Shown in pieces: positions 1 to 12,680 of a DNA stretch of 64,000 bases. The stretch's first letter is position 1. Every line of letters starts with the position of its first letter. Source of the stretch: Magnolia sinica (lineage: Eukaryota; Streptophyta; Magnoliopsida; Magnoliales; Magnoliaceae); assembly GCF_029962835.1 (NCBI RefSeq), contig NC_080574.1, positions 21,240,001-21,304,000 on the forward strand. The letters are read 5' to 3'. The notes beneath the pieces were generated by a model that saw only the letters and a program-made list of their open reading frames with translations, searched no databases and was not told where the DNA came from. The position numbers were made by a program, and so were the translations under genes.

Positions 1-64
1 TAATTAGCTTGGCTTGGCTCGAATCGACCATTCAAGCCGAGTCAATCCGAGCTGACTCGAGCCG
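1..64. mobile_element. Fragment of hAT-like 'gagccgag' element
   Basis: The first bases are rich in repeated GAGCCGAG/GCTCGACT-type words, the same vocabulary as the elements at 5618 and 48254. It is cut by the window edge, so no ends can be checked. I infer a relic of the same hAT-like family. Confidence 0.3.
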
Positions 65-119
65 ATGAAAATTGTTTTTCCTCTTAATTCAAGTATTTGT
101 GACCTTATGATTAGATTGG

Positions 120-2863
120 ATGGAAAATAGCATTATGGTGGGCCCTACAATTGATGCATGTGTTGTATTTCTCCGCCATCCATCTCTTAGGCGGGTGGGG
201 CCCATTATGATATATGCGTTTTATCCATTCCATCCGTCCATTTGTGCGGCCTACCATGATGAGTGTGTTGCATGCACACCGTTCATCCACTTTTCTAAGG
301 CCGTGGGCCCCATTGCCTTATGTCGCCCACTTGATGTATATAAGGCCCATTGGCCCATTGATGTGGCCCACTTGATGTATTTGAGGCTCATGTGCAGGGC
401 TCACCTGTTGTGTATTTGAAGCCCATGGGTTGTGACCCATTGCGATATATTTTCGATCCATGGGTGCGGCCCATTATGATGTATTTTCGGCCTATGTATG
501 CGGCCATTTGTGATGTGTATGGTGATGTATATAAGAGGCCCATTATGATGTGTTTTCAGCCCATGTATGCGGCCATTTGCGATGTGTATTGTGACATATA
601 TTGGACCTTTGTGTGAGGTCATGGGCCCACTATATGTTTGGCCCTGTGAAGGCCACTCCTTAGGAGTAATGTTGGTTAAATGTCCATATTTATGGGCAAT
701 GATGGTTAAATGTCCACATCATGACCTTCCCTTATGCCCTTGTTAGGCTGATTATCGAGGTCAATTTCGATTGTCAAGGCCGATTATCAAGGTCGATTAT
801 AAATGTCGAAGCCGATTCTGATTATCGAGGCCGATTCCGATTGTCGAGGCCGATTCTGACTGTCGAGGCCGATTCTGATTGTTGAGGCTGATCATCGAGG
901 CCAATTAACGAGACCCAATGTGATGTATATGCTGCCCGTATTTGAGGCCTATTGATATGTGTATTCAGCTCATGTTGAAGGTCCATTTTGATGTATATTA
1001 GGCCTATGTGATGAGGCCCATTGCGATGCATTTGAGGGCCAGGTGATGGAGTCCATTGTGATGTATATAAGGCCAATGGGAGAGGCCCATTGTGATGTGT
1101 ATTAAGCCCTTGAGTGGGGTCCATGGTGTTGTATATTAAGCCCTTTGTGAGGCCATGAGCCCACTATACGTTAGGCTCTATATGGGTCATTCCTTGGGAG
1201 TGATGTTGGTTAAATGTCCACATTGTTAAGGTCAATTGTCGATGACGGTTATTGATACCGATTATGAGTATGTGACAGCATAGCATAATGATACATGCCC
1301 ATATGCATCATCTGCATGTTTGTTATGAGATATGATCGACCATTGCATATGCCATAGTACCGGTTGTTATGAGACTCCCTGATAAGCAGAGATTGTTTCA
1401 CATGAGTGCACGGTATGCGCAGGATTGATGCATGATTGGACTATATGACTCATGCATCTTGTATTGTGTGATTGTGATTACTATACGCCCTAGTGACATC
1501 AGGGTTGTGGCCTCCACAGGCACATCGTGGATGGCTAGATGGGACACCAAAAATCTGTTACTAGCATTGGGATGTCATAGATGGCCCTGGATGAAAATTT
1601 CTAAACCCTCTTAGTACCAGAGGACACCCCAACATCGAGACCAAGTGGATATATATGAGTGGATGAGGCCCATATACCAGTAGGGCGCGTCTTCCATTGC
1701 ATCGTGGTCTGTTAGGAGGGGGTGTGACTTTACCCGCCTGAGTGAGGGGGCAATGTCTAGGTTAAGTTTGACCAGCTTGAGGAATGGGTCCGTTATTGAC
1801 GAGCCGGGCCCGATATTGGCAGGCGGATAGTGAAGTCTCTTCCACTTACCCAGTTGTGCGCTCAGATAAGGGCAGCAATCTGCGTAGAGTGTACTAGACC
1901 CCGTTGATTTTCCAAAAAGGAACCGTACCGATATATGAATTTATTGAGCAGGAGTTGCAAACTCATTCATTCATTCATTCACTATCCACTCGGGTTAGTG
2001 GTGTGTAACTATTTGTTACGTATGCCTTCGCAATGGCTAGGATTTTGGTTGGGTTGCACGACTAACCTGAGATCAGGAGTTTACCACATTGAATTTGACT
2101 ATCCAAATTTAGGTATGAGACTGGTTTGGATAGAAGTCCCTTGTGGTAGACCCCGTAGCCTGCGATACTATGTACTATCATCCCAACTTCACACTCCAGC
2201 TTGGTCATTTCATTTGCATCGCATATTGCATTATAGTCGCAGGCATATGACATTTTGAGATGTTATGTTTTTGCACTTATATGGCCTAGACGGACTCAAC
2301 AGGATTTACATATTGCATTGTATCCTCGACATCTGATGTTTGACTCTATATGACTCCTCATTTGCATAGTTGATCTGTATTGCGTACTCTGATATTGTAT
2401 GGTTTATAGACTTGTCAGTATATCCGCTTACTCTGATTACTTTGATATTGGTTACTTGGCACTTACCTTGTGCACACATTTTCACCACATACTAAGCTTT
2501 CTATAAGCTCATGCACTATAGATGCGTGCAAGTGGCGTTAGGTTGCAACAACGTTGAGCTTGGAGCATGCAGCAGACTTCTGGAGCTTTGATTTTCGATA
2601 TATGTATTTTCCTTTCAGCTTTGTATTCAAATGATTATATTAATGGATATATGATAATGATGTTGCCTTTGTGATTTGGATAAACTTGTGGTTATGTTTC
2701 TTACGAGAAAAATGTACGTTGAAAAATCCTCCGTATAGGATCTCAGGATCGGAATCTGGCGTATAGACGCTGGGAGCCGAGAATGGGGTATTACGGAGGT
2801 TGTCGGCACCGGATTCTGCGATCGGATTCTTATGAGTCCGATCTTCGAGTTTGGGGAGTGACA
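120..2863 (+). mobile_element. Long gypsy-type LTR, copy A
   Basis: This stretch matches, in opposite orientation, the sequence at 12925-15820 over almost its whole length. Matching blocks include the GGCCCATT/GATGTATAT-rich part at 300-620, the 'gaggccgattctgatt' repeats at 740-905, the block at 1430-1560, and the last 250 bases before 2863. It ends in a TTTGGGGAGTGACA-type terminus at 2863, as plant Ty3/gypsy LTRs often do (CA end). Decayed gypsy pol follows on the same strand, which supports a left LTR. The 5' boundary is not clear; it could begin before base 120. Short open frames inside show no protein family and are chance. Confidence 0.55.
740..905 (+). repeat. Short tandem repeats 'gaggccgattctgatt' within LTR A
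   Basis: A run of about seven diverged copies of a roughly 22-base unit centred on GAGGCCGATTCTGATT. It corresponds to the 70-bp tandem block at 15020-15340 in the inverted LTR copy, so the two LTRs carry differently expanded versions of the same repeat. Confidence 0.6.
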
Positions 2864-3223
2864 ACAATGGAACCCATAATCATCGTGTTCGTGGTGCAAC
2901 AATGGTGATGAATCGCAGGCCATCATCCGATAATGGTGAATCACATGCCACCACTCTAATCGTGAAGAAGTTATTGTATAAGCTAAATGAAGATATACAT
3001 CTACAGTGGCATAATATATCTTGAACAAGGTGCACCGTGAATCAAAATGTCTGTGATTTTGATCATAAAGGGTGAGAGTAGTAATTAGAACATCATGTCG
3101 AAGACTGGTGAAAAAGCTACAACTAGATATAGAAAGATAACCAACCCTCTTTGTAAACAATTGGATGGATCAAGGAGATCAACAACACAAAGATAACTGA
3201 ACAATGTTGTATTCCATTCTCTA
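2864..3223. other. Untranslated leader region of decayed gypsy element
   Basis: This lies between the LTR end and the first recognisable pol fragment. I see no standard primer-binding site (no TGGTATCAGAGC) directly after 2863 and no gag-like frame. It is probably rearranged leader or gag debris. Confidence 0.3.
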
Positions 3224-4110
3224 TTGGTAATTATTATAAAGATGGTAATGTGTGACGTGGTTGATATGGATACTTTTCACATGCTACTTGGTCAACCATG
3301 GCAATACGATATTGATGCCACGCATAGAGGCCGGGATAACATATTTATATTTATTAAAGATAGTAGAAAGATTATCCCTACCCTTGTGAGAACAAATAAC
3401 GAACTCAACACTTTTTAAATTAATGTACGATCTCTCGTATTGTCAAAAAATCTAAGGAGACGAACAAGATCAATGCATTAACTGAAAAGAAAAAAAAAGT
3501 ATAACGCATGGATATTGCAGAGGTGTTGAAACTAATATTGCTGAAGTCTAAGGGGATTATGCTTGATGAACTTCTTGACAAACTGCCCTCCATGCATGTT
3601 ATTGCTCTTGCTCAGGCAGAGTTTACATGCAAAATCGATCCATCAACAAGTCCCCTTCAAAGTTGTGTATGGTTATGTTCTTAAACATACACTCAACTTG
3701 AGCTATTTGCATGAGTTACTGACTATGAGCGTTGCGGCCGAAAATATGGGAGGCTAAATCGTGACAATACATGTCAATGTCCAAAGGAAGTTATAAGAAT
3801 CCAATGTCAAGTATAAGAAAGATATTGATAAATGTAGGTGTCAAAAGGTGTTTGATAATGTGCTAGTTTACCTGTGCAATGAGATATTTTTCGATCGGGA
3901 TGTATAACGAGTTGAGGAATGAGAAGATATGTTATGTTCCTATCATCAGGTAAATCAATGATAATGCCTATATTGTTGATCTTCCCGAGGGCATAGAGAT
4001 ATCATGAAGTTTCAATGTAGCAAACATGTATGAGTATTGTGAGTCAAGTTCATTGAATAACTCAAGGACGAGTTCTTTCAAAGTGGAAGAGACTGATGTA
4101 GGACGATGCA
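3224..4110 (+). pseudogene. Ty3/gypsy pol remnant, RT/RNase H deleted
   Basis: The first part, 3230-3418, reads CDVVDMDTFHMLLGQPWQYD, the conserved stretch at the end of the gypsy aspartic protease region, followed by HRGRDNIFIFIKDSRKI. A linker with a DELLDKLPSMH motif follows near 3560-3600. The frame then jumps to SIHQQVPFKVVYGYVLKHTL at about 3630-3690, which is the distal integrase 'HxS...SPFxVVYG' region. Shifted frames further on give INDNAYIVDLPEG (about 3955-4000), then FNVANMYEY and NSRTSSF, the usual gypsy integrase C-terminus. Reverse transcriptase, RNase H and the integrase catalytic core are missing, so the element is dead. Several frameshifts and stops mark long decay. It probably belongs with the LTR at 120-2863. 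Confidence 0.8.
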
Positions 4111-5378
4111 TAGATATATTCTTAGCATTGTTAGACTAAAATAAGGTCAAGCGAATGCAAAAGTAGTTCGTTAGATCTACACCGAGTCTTACGTAAGACG
4201 TGACATAATTAGGCCCCAAGCATGCCTGGTTTGAAGAATTTCATTTTGGCTAGGGAGAAATTATCATTTGAAATATGAAACATAAATGGGCCTTAACTTT
4301 TGATTTGGGTATCATTACGAAATGCATGTACTATTGATCTTTATGTGGCGAGCCATCCGGGGTTAACCGACTTGCATAGAAGGTTACCTCCATTCATTTC
4401 ATGAGAAAATGCACGCTTTTCTGTTAAAAATTGTGATTTTTAGAATAAATTATTATTTTTAGTAATTCTAATTTTTATTGTATTTCTTTATTTTTAGAGT
4501 TTTAGATTTTCATTATTTTTAGTAATTGATTATAATCATGTCAAGGATACTTTGGTGAAGTTGGTTTATGACTTTTTATTTTTTTATAAAACTTACTATT
4601 TTGGATAAATTCTAATTAAAATATGATTTCTATTATAGCTAATATTTTATTACTTTAGGATAATTTTCAATTATGATTTTATTTTTTCTTTTTGTGATAT
4701 GATAAAAAAAATATACATATTAAACATTATTCAATAAAAATATTTAAATTTTATCTTCTTCTTTTTACCTCGTGGATTCAAGAAACTATCTTACGGATTT
4801 AAAGTTTTAATCACTCGGAGAGATAGTGATCTTCCTCTTCGCGCTCTTTCCTGTCTCAATTCACCTTGGAGACACTTTAGGATTTAGTTCCCGATGCATC
4901 ACCTAATCAGTGTGATTATCAGCCATCCATGGTGAAGCCTACTGCATGAATGGTTCTGATCATGGAGAATGGGACCCCAGTAGCATGGAGAGCCAGATGA
5001 CGGAGGTGTCTATGTACTTTGTGTCAAGAAAAGATCCAGTGACATCAGTATCATCTAAGCCACTAGTAATCAATATATTAATAACAAAACACGTGTGACA
5101 CGCGTGCAAATCCGGACCTTTCATTTATTGGGCCCTACACAGGAGAGGATGTATCCCAAAAATCACATTTTTTGTAGACCTTACCCAATTGGGTTCTTGA
5201 TGTTTTCAAACGGGCAGTTGACGTTTGGTGGAAAAAAACCTTGCTAGGGCCATTTAATTGGTGCAGGCTCTGGTGAGTGGCTTATCCACTGTGGGGTAAG
5301 GAAAATCTGGATCTCTTACACGTATAGCACGTGTACAGAGATCGTGCACTTGAAAGCTATCTCAGGTGGACGTAGATC
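4111..5378. other. Gene-free stretch, AT-rich 4430-4760
   Basis: I see no coding frame, RNA gene or clear transposon here. The part from 4430 to 4760 is AT-rich with long T and A runs. Confidence 0.4.
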
Positions 5379-5566
5379 AGGTGTTGTTAACACCACCCCA
5401 GCGGTGCTGTGTTGATGTGTTGTGCACCGTGGGGCCCAACGTGATGTATATGCTTTATATCATTTCAGGACATGAACTAAAAATCAACCATATATGAAGC
5501 TTAAGTGGACATACATCACTTTTGGCCTTACAGACATCATCGCCGGGGTGGTGTTGGCAACACCAC
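5379..5566. mobile_element. Small foldback MITE
   Basis: The left end reads GGTGTTGTTAACACCACCCC. The right end, read on the other strand, is GGTGGTGTTGCCAACACCAC followed by CCCG. Both ends are therefore inverted copies containing their own small palindrome. The inside has the GTGGGGCCCAACGTGATG-type word. No target-site duplication could be read. Confidence 0.45.
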
Positions 5567-5617
5567 CTAATTTCGTCCAATAGCTGTGAGCAGAAGAGGG
5601 TTTTGATCTGATAAGGC

Positions 5618-6036
5618 TAGGGGTGTACACGAATCGAGTTAGCTCGCTCGACTCGATTCAACTCGGTTTGAAGTTGAGTTCGAGCCGAGTCGAGCTGATT
5701 TTTTGAGTTCGAAAAAATTTCGAACTGAACTTGACTCGACTCGGATCTAACCCCAACTCGAATCAAACTCGGATCGAACTAGTTCGGTGACTCGATTACT
5801 CTGATATTGATGTTGCTCGCCTAGTGTTTGATGAAATGACTCAATGAAGTGTCGGCTAGTGACAAAAAAGGTATATATATATAAAATACTTGTAAACAAC
5901 TATTGCTGTTTTACATTCAATGAAAAATTGAAAGTGCAATGCATGTGTTTGTGAAAATGCTACAAAGGCTTGATTTTGGCTCGAATTAGCCCGAGCTGCT
6001 GACCAAACCAAGCCGAGCTGAGTTCGACTTGAATAG
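5618..6036. mobile_element. hAT-like non-autonomous element, 3' end lost
   Basis: It starts with TAGGGGTGTACA, the terminal sequence seen in the complete copy at 48254-48986, followed by the same CTCGACTCGATTCAACTCGG-type body. The opposite end (TGTACACTCCTA in the other copy) is absent; the similarity fades near 6036 after GAGCCGAGCTGAG-like words. No open frame is present, as expected for a non-autonomous element. Confidence 0.55.
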
Positions 6037-7671
6037 TCAATATCTCAAGACAGATTTGCTATCATTTTCTGGTAGTTCCAGCAAGTGTCAACGTAAGAAA
6101 TCTGCAAATTGTCTTCAGGATACAATGAACTCTCAATTTGAATTTCAACACAAAAATTTGCATATTTAAGTGTTGAACAGATCTCTAGATTTGACACCGA
6201 TACGCCTTTAAGATGTTCAGAAAAAACTTAACAAGAGGTCAGATCGAAAGTATTTGCGTAGAAGATGATATAATTTTAAGAATTAAGAGTAGTATCTTCT
6301 AGATTATAGTATCCAGGATTTATATCAATTGAAGAGTCATCTTCCAAAAGAGATACTAATGTGCCTCTTCAAAAAATTCATACTCATTCATAACAATCAA
6401 TTCTCTTTCATGAGAAGACACAACTCTTTGTCATATGGCGATTATTTCTGTACCCATTCAGATAGAAATAGTTATCCAACAGGAAAAACTATAGCCAAAT
6501 GTTCTAATTATTTTAATTGTTACCACATAAGCAACACGTGGTATAGGTGCCACATGTATAATCATGTCACAGTCACTCTCAATCAACACTAATGTTAAAA
6601 TACTTTAGACCTTAGTCCAATTCAAGTTGCACCATAGCTCAAAATGATTTGAACCAGTGCCAAAAAAACTAAGACTTTTTTGGCTCAATGCGAAGTGCAT
6701 CTAATAAAGCGCCCAAGCAGCCCACCCTACGCAAGCAAAAACTTTTCTCTTAACATTTGACTGTTAACTCTATTTATGAAAAGTTTTAATTATTAATATA
6801 TTTATTTACTTATTAAAATAAATCTTTATTTTTAAAATTTAGTTTTTATTTTAAAAAACACAACAGATCAGAGCTATTCTAAACTCAAGAGGCCTTCCTA
6901 AGAAAGATTTAATTTGAATTGATAAATGTGCACAAAGATGAGTTGGGAACATTGAAGTGTAAATTTTTAATGGCTTATATTCAAATCCAAAATCAAAGGT
7001 CAGGATCATTAATGAATCACGATGGTAAGATCATAGCTTTTATGAGATAGTAATAAAAAAGAGTACGAACTGTTCATATCATCATCTAAAATCCAATCTA
7101 AATGAAAACCAGCCCTCGCGTTGAACCACTGCATTACTTCAGTAGTTGCAATTTGAGTCTTGTTTGGTGATCTAAACCGTTGATCTGGCCAGATAGAGAT
7201 ATGATCGTGGCTTCCTAGAAAATCTTTGATCAATGGGTAACAAAATAATGGTGCAGGACATTGTTCATATTTAAATACGAAAATAATTAAAATATTGAAG
7301 AGTTTGAATAATTATAAAAAGGGACCCTTTTGGGTATACTCCATCCACGGTGACGCCCATTGTATAAACGGTTTAGATCGTTGGGACGTGAACCCAAATC
7401 CAACGGCTATAGTTCGGATGTTTCCTGCAACAATACGTAGGGATTGAGATGGAGCATGTAAGTTAGATTTGACACAACTTTCGGCCGTCCATTATAGGGA
7501 ACTAAAGTCCCATCCAAATAAAGGAAGAAAAATCACGAGAAGTTTCCGACTGTACGACCCATTTATGGCCCATTCCCGAGACGAAGCCCGCCTCATTTTA
7601 CTTTCGAAGAATAAGCCCCAGATGTACGGACGCCTTCCAAAAGGTCGATAATGCCTCTGGTTTTTCCTTCA
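6037..7671. other. Gene-free stretch
   Basis: There are only short frames without recognisable motifs. The longest, 6329-6592 on the plus strand, shows no family signature and no splice context. AT-rich at 6770-6860. I see nothing to annotate. Confidence 0.4.
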
Positions 7672-8165
7672 AGCGGATCAGCTGGTGCTCGAGGACGAGC
7701 GCTCTCCGAGTTGTACGAACGGTTCAAAGGAGATCAACGCTACATGTGCCTAACAGTTATGTATTTATTATATCCACAACGTTCATCAATATTTTGAGAT
7801 CATTTCGGAGCATTATCCAAAAATAAATAAAATCATATGCAAAGATCAACTGGACCACACCACAAAGAGCAGCGGAAAATTGATTTTCACCGTTGAAACT
7901 TTGTAGGGCCCACCATAACATTTGTTTTCCGTCCAACCTATTCATAAGGTCACAGAGACCTGGATGAAGAGGAAAAACAAATTTCGTAATTCCGTAACCC
8001 CTAAAAGGGTTTCAACGGTATACGGTTCAATTCCCCACTGCCTTTTCAGTGTGGTCCACTTGATAGTTAGATATATCTTATTTTTCGTCTCAAGCTTTAA
8101 TATGAACTTGCCAAATAGATGGACGGTTTGGATATAACACAGACCTCATGATGGGACCCACAAAA
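7672..8165. mobile_element. Partial Mutator-like MITE (AGCGGATCAGCTGGTG end)
   Basis: The left end AAGCGGATCAGCTGGTG resembles the GGAAGCGGATTGGCTGGTG ends of the elements at 19851 and 48162. The inside follows the same plan: a 'gttcaaaggagatcaa' block, a GTGGGCCC-type block near 7910, and a closing CTCATGATGGGACCCAC near 8150. The right terminal repeat is missing, so this is a truncated copy. Confidence 0.5.
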
Positions 8166-8471
8166 ACAATACAGGGAAAAAGAAATGCTAAGGAAGTTTG
8201 GCAGATTTATTTATTTTATTTTTTGTTTCTTGTTTACGGGGAGAACTTTTTCTCCGTTACAATTTTCTCAAATACATAAATATGTATATATAAGTATATA
8301 AAAATATTTTTCTATCTCTCAATTCATTTCTTTGTCTAATTATTTAACAAGCATATCTCCTAAACTAATGAGTTACTTAACGTACCATATATGATTTTAG
8401 GACAAGAGAAGCTAATTTAGCCAACCAACATAGTAATTTTTTAAGATTCCATCGGGTCGATGGTTAAAAGT
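8166..8471. other. AT-rich flank of the satellite array
   Basis: T-rich and TATATA-rich sequence with no frame or repeat of note. It abuts the tandem array directly. Confidence 0.4.
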
Positions 8472-11400
8472 CCACTTCACGGTCAATTCACTTCACTTCA
8501 TGGCCATTTTCATGCACTTCACGGTCATCTCACTTCACTTCACCATCATTTCCATGCATTTCACGGTCATTCCCGGCGATTCCGTGTTAATTCACGGTCA
8601 ATTCGACGCACTTCACGGTCAATTCACTTCACTTCACGGCCATTTCCAGCACTTCGCGGTCAATTCACTTCACTTCACCGTCATTTCCATGCATTTCACG
8701 GTCATTCCCGGCGATTCCGTGTTGATTCACGGTCAATTCACTTCACTTCATGGCCATTTCCACGCACTTCGCGACCAATTCACTTAACTTCATCGTCATT
8801 TCCATGCATTTCACGGTAATTCCCCGCGATTTCGTGTTGATTCACGGTCAATTCAACGCACTTCACGGTCAATTCACTTCACTTCATGGCCATTTCCATG
8901 CACTTCGCGGTCAATTCACTTCACTTCACCGTCATTTCCATGCATTTCACGGTCATTCCTAGTGATTCCGTGTTGATTCACGGTCAATTCGACGCACTTT
9001 ACGGTCAATTTACTTCACTTCACGGCCATTTCCACGCACTTCGCGGTCAATTCACTTCACTTCACCGTCATTTTCATGCATTTCACGGTCATTCCCGCCA
9101 ATTCCGTGTTGATTCATAGTCAATTCGATGCATTTCACAGTCAATTCGATGCACTTCACGGCCATTTCCATGCACTTCACGGTCAATTCACTTCACTTCA
9201 CCGTTATATCCATGCATTTCACGGTCATTTTGGCGATTCCGTGTTAATTCACGGTCAATTCGACGCACTTCATGGTCAATTCACTTCACTTCACGGCCAT
9301 TTCCACGCACTTCATGGTCAATTCACTTCACTTCACCGTCATTTCCATGCATTTCACTATCATTCCCGGCGATTCCGTGTTGATTCACGGTCAATTCGAC
9401 ACACTTCACGGTCAATTCACTTCACGGCCATTTCTACGCACTTCGCGGTCAATTCACTTCACTTCACCGTCATTTCCATGCATTTCACCGTCATTCCCGG
9501 CGATTCTGTGTTGATTCACGGTCAATTCGATGCACTTCACGGTCAATTCACAACCATTTCCACACACTTCGCGGTCAATTCACTTCACTTCACCGTCATT
9601 TCCATGCATTTCACGGTCATTCCCTGCGATTCCGTGTTGATTCACAGTCTATTCGACGCACTTCACGGTCAATTCACTTCACTTCACAGCCATTTCCATG
9701 CACTTCACGGTCAATTCACTTCACTTCACCGTCATTTCCATGCATTTCACGGCCATTCCCGGCGATTCCGTGTTGATTCATGGTCAATTGGACGCACTTC
9801 ACGGTCAATTCACTTCACTTCACGGCCATTTCCATGCACTTCGTGGTCAATTCACTTCACTTCACACCCATTTCCATGCATTTCACGGTCATTCCCGGCA
9901 ATTCCGTGTTGATTCACGGTCAATTCGACGCACTTCACGATCAATTCACTTCACTTCACGGCCATTTCCACGAACTTCGCGGTCAATTCACTTCACTTCA
10001 CCGTCGTTTCCATGCATTTCACGGTCATTCTCGGCGATTCCGTGTTGATTCACGGTCAATTCGACGCACTTCACGGTCAATTCACTTCACTTCACGACCA
10101 TTTCCACGCACTTCGCGGTCATTTCACTTCACTTCACCGTCATTTCCATGCATTTCACGGTCATTCCCGGCGATTCCGTGTTGATTCATGGTCAATTCGA
10201 CGCACTTCACGGTCAATTCACTTCACTTCACGGCCATTTCCACGCACTTCGCGGTCAATTCACTTCACTTCACCGTCATTTCCATGCATTCCACGGTCAT
10301 TCCCGGCGATTCCGTGTTGATTCACGGTCAATTCAACGCACTTCACGGTCAATTCACTTCACTTCATGTCCATTTCCACGCACTTCACGATCATTTCACT
10401 TCACTTCACCGTCATTTCCATGCATTTCACGGTCATTCCCGGCGATTCCGTGTTGATTCATGGTCAATTCGACGCACTTCACAGTCAATTCACTTCACTT
10501 CACGACCATTTCCACGCACTTCGCAGTCAATTCACTTCACTTCACCGTCATTTCCATGCATTTCACCGTCATTCCCGGCAATTCCGTGTTGATTCACGGT
10601 CAATTCGACGCACTTCACGGTCAATTCACGGCCATTTCCACACACTTCGCGGTCAATTCACTTCACTTCACCGTCATTTCCATGCATTTCACGGTCATTC
10701 CCGGCGATTCCGTGTTGATTCACGGTCAATTCGACGCACTTCACGGTCAATTCACTTCACTTCATGGCCATTTCCATGCACTTCGTGGTCAATTCACTTC
10801 ACTTCACTGTCATTTCCATGCATTTCACGGTCATTCCCGGCGATTCCGTGTTGATTCACAGTCAATTGGACGCACTTTACGGTCAATTCACTTCACTTCA
10901 CGGCCATTTCCACGCACTTCATGGTCAATTCACTTCACTTCACACCCATTTCCATGCATTTTACGGTCATTCCCGGCAATTCCGTGTTGATTCACGGTCA
11001 ATTTAACGCACTTCACGGTCAATTTGACGCACTTCACTTCACGACTCAATTCACTTCACTTCATGCCCATTTCTATGCATTTCATAGTCATTCCCGGCAA
11101 TTCCGTGTTGATTCACGGTCAATTCAATGCACTTCACGGTCAATTCACTTCACTTCACGGCCATTTTCACGCATTTCGCGGTCAATTCACTTCACTTCAC
11201 CATCATTTCCATGCATTTCACGGTCATTCTTGGCGATTCCGTGTTGATTCACGGTCAATTCGACGCACTTCACGGTCAATTCACTTCACTTCACGCCCAT
11301 TTCCATGCACTTCGCGGTCAATTCACTTCACTTCACGCCCATTTCCATGCATTTCACGGTCATTCCCGGCAATTCCATGTTGATTCACTGTCAATTCGAC

Positions 11401-12499
11401 ACACTTCACAGTCAATTCACTTCACTTCACGCCCATTTCCACGCACTTCATGGTCAATTCACTTAACTTCACCATCATTTCCATGAATTTCATGGCCATT
11501 CTCGACGATTCCGTATTGATTCACGGTCAATTCGACGCACTTCACGGTTAATTCACTTTACTTCACGCCCATTTCCACGCACTTCGCGTTCAATTCACTT
11601 CACTTCACACCTTCATTTCCATGCATTTCACGGTCATTCCCGGCAATTCCGTGTTGATTCACGGTCAATTCAACGCACTTCACGGTCAATTCACTTCACT
11701 TCACGACCATTTTCATGCACTTCGCAGTCAATTCACTTCACTTCACCGTCATTTCCATGCATTTCACGGTCATTCTCGGTGATTCCGTGTTGATTCACGG
11801 TCAATTCGACGCACTTCACGGTCAATTCACTTCACTTCACGGCCATTTCCACGCACTTCGCGGGCAATTCACTTCAGTTCACGCTCATTTCTATGCATTT
11901 CACGGTCATTCCCGGCAATTCCATGTTGATTCATGGTCAATTCGACACACTTCACGGTCAATTCACTTCACGCTCATTTCCACGCACTTCGCGGTCAATT
12001 CACTTAACTTCACCGTCATTTCCATGAATTTCACGGCCATTCTTAGCGATTCCGTGTTGATTCACGGTTAATTCGACGCACTTCATGGTCAATTCACTTC
12101 ACTTCACGCCCATTTCCACGCACTTCGCGGTCAATTCACTTCACTTCACGCCCATTTCCATGCATTTCACGGTCATTCCCGGCAATTCCGTGTTGATTCA
12201 CGGTCAATTCGACGCACTTCACGGTCAATTCACTTCACTTCACGCCCATTTCCACGCACTTCGCAGTCAATTCACTTAACTTCACCGTCATTTCCATGCA
12301 TTTCACGGCCATTCCCGGCGATTCCGTGTTGATTCACGGTCAATTCGACGCACTTCACGGTCAATTCACTTCACTTCACAGCCATTTCCATGCACTTCGC
12401 GGTCAATTCCCTTCACTTCACGCCCATTTCCATGCATTTCACGGTCATTCCTGGCAATTCCATGTTGATTCATGGTCATTTCCATGCATTCCGTGTTTT
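8472..12499 (+). repeat. 136-bp satellite array, about 30 units
   Basis: A continuous tandem array. The unit is 136 bp and splits exactly into six related 21-bp monomers (for example ACTTCACGGCCATTTCCACG+C, ACTTCGCGGTCAATTCACTT+C, ATTTCACGGTCATTCCCGGC+G) plus a 10-base spacer, ATTCCGTGTT. I count 30 spacers between 8579 and 12460, mostly 134-142 apart, with a few short units (for example near 9420 and 10620) that lack monomers. In the last third, units alternate between GGCAATTCC and GCGATTCC variants, giving a 272-bp dimer. The array is unusually CpG-rich for its surroundings. It has no protein function: 136 leaves a remainder of 1 when divided by 3, so each reading frame rotates and stays open over about three units, producing regular chance frames of about 309 or 405 nt. 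Confidence 0.95.
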
Positions 12500-12500
12500 T

Positions 12501-12680
12501 TGTTGCTGATAGATGTCTTAAATATGTCAATGAGGGTTCGATGACACCGAACTAACTTCGATGTCATTGAAGCCAATTTGACGACATCGAAGTCGGTCGA
12601 TGCCATCGAAGTCGGTTGATGCCATCGAGTATTTTTTGGATTTTCGCCCCTGCTCGCTAGACATATTTTGTCATTTTGTC
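12501..12680 (+). mobile_element. 5' fragment of copia-like LTR inside satellite
   Basis: It begins TGTTGCTGATAGATGTCTTA, closely matching the start of the solo LTR at 23325, and shares the following 'cgatgtcattgaa' and 'gccatcgagtattt' blocks and the 'agacatattttgtcattt' block. It stops where satellite monomers resume at about 12681. Satellite lies on both sides, so the LTR probably inserted into the array and then lost its 3' part. Confidence 0.6.

Noticed and set aside
2627-3160. 177-codon minus-strand frame
   Set aside because: It overlaps the terminus of an LTR whose other copy does not keep the frame open; no family resemblance.
3955-4110. Functional gypsy integrase
   Set aside because: Several stops and frameshifts separate the recognisable motifs, and the catalytic core is absent.
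8472-12499. CRISPR-like array (regular repeats)
   Set aside because: The whole unit repeats, with no unique spacers between conserved repeats, and the genome is a plant.
8460-12544. A family of HFTVNSL/HFTVISM repeat proteins
   Set aside because: The frames follow only from the 136-bp satellite period; all three plus frames give equally long readings, there is no start context, and units drop monomers freely.
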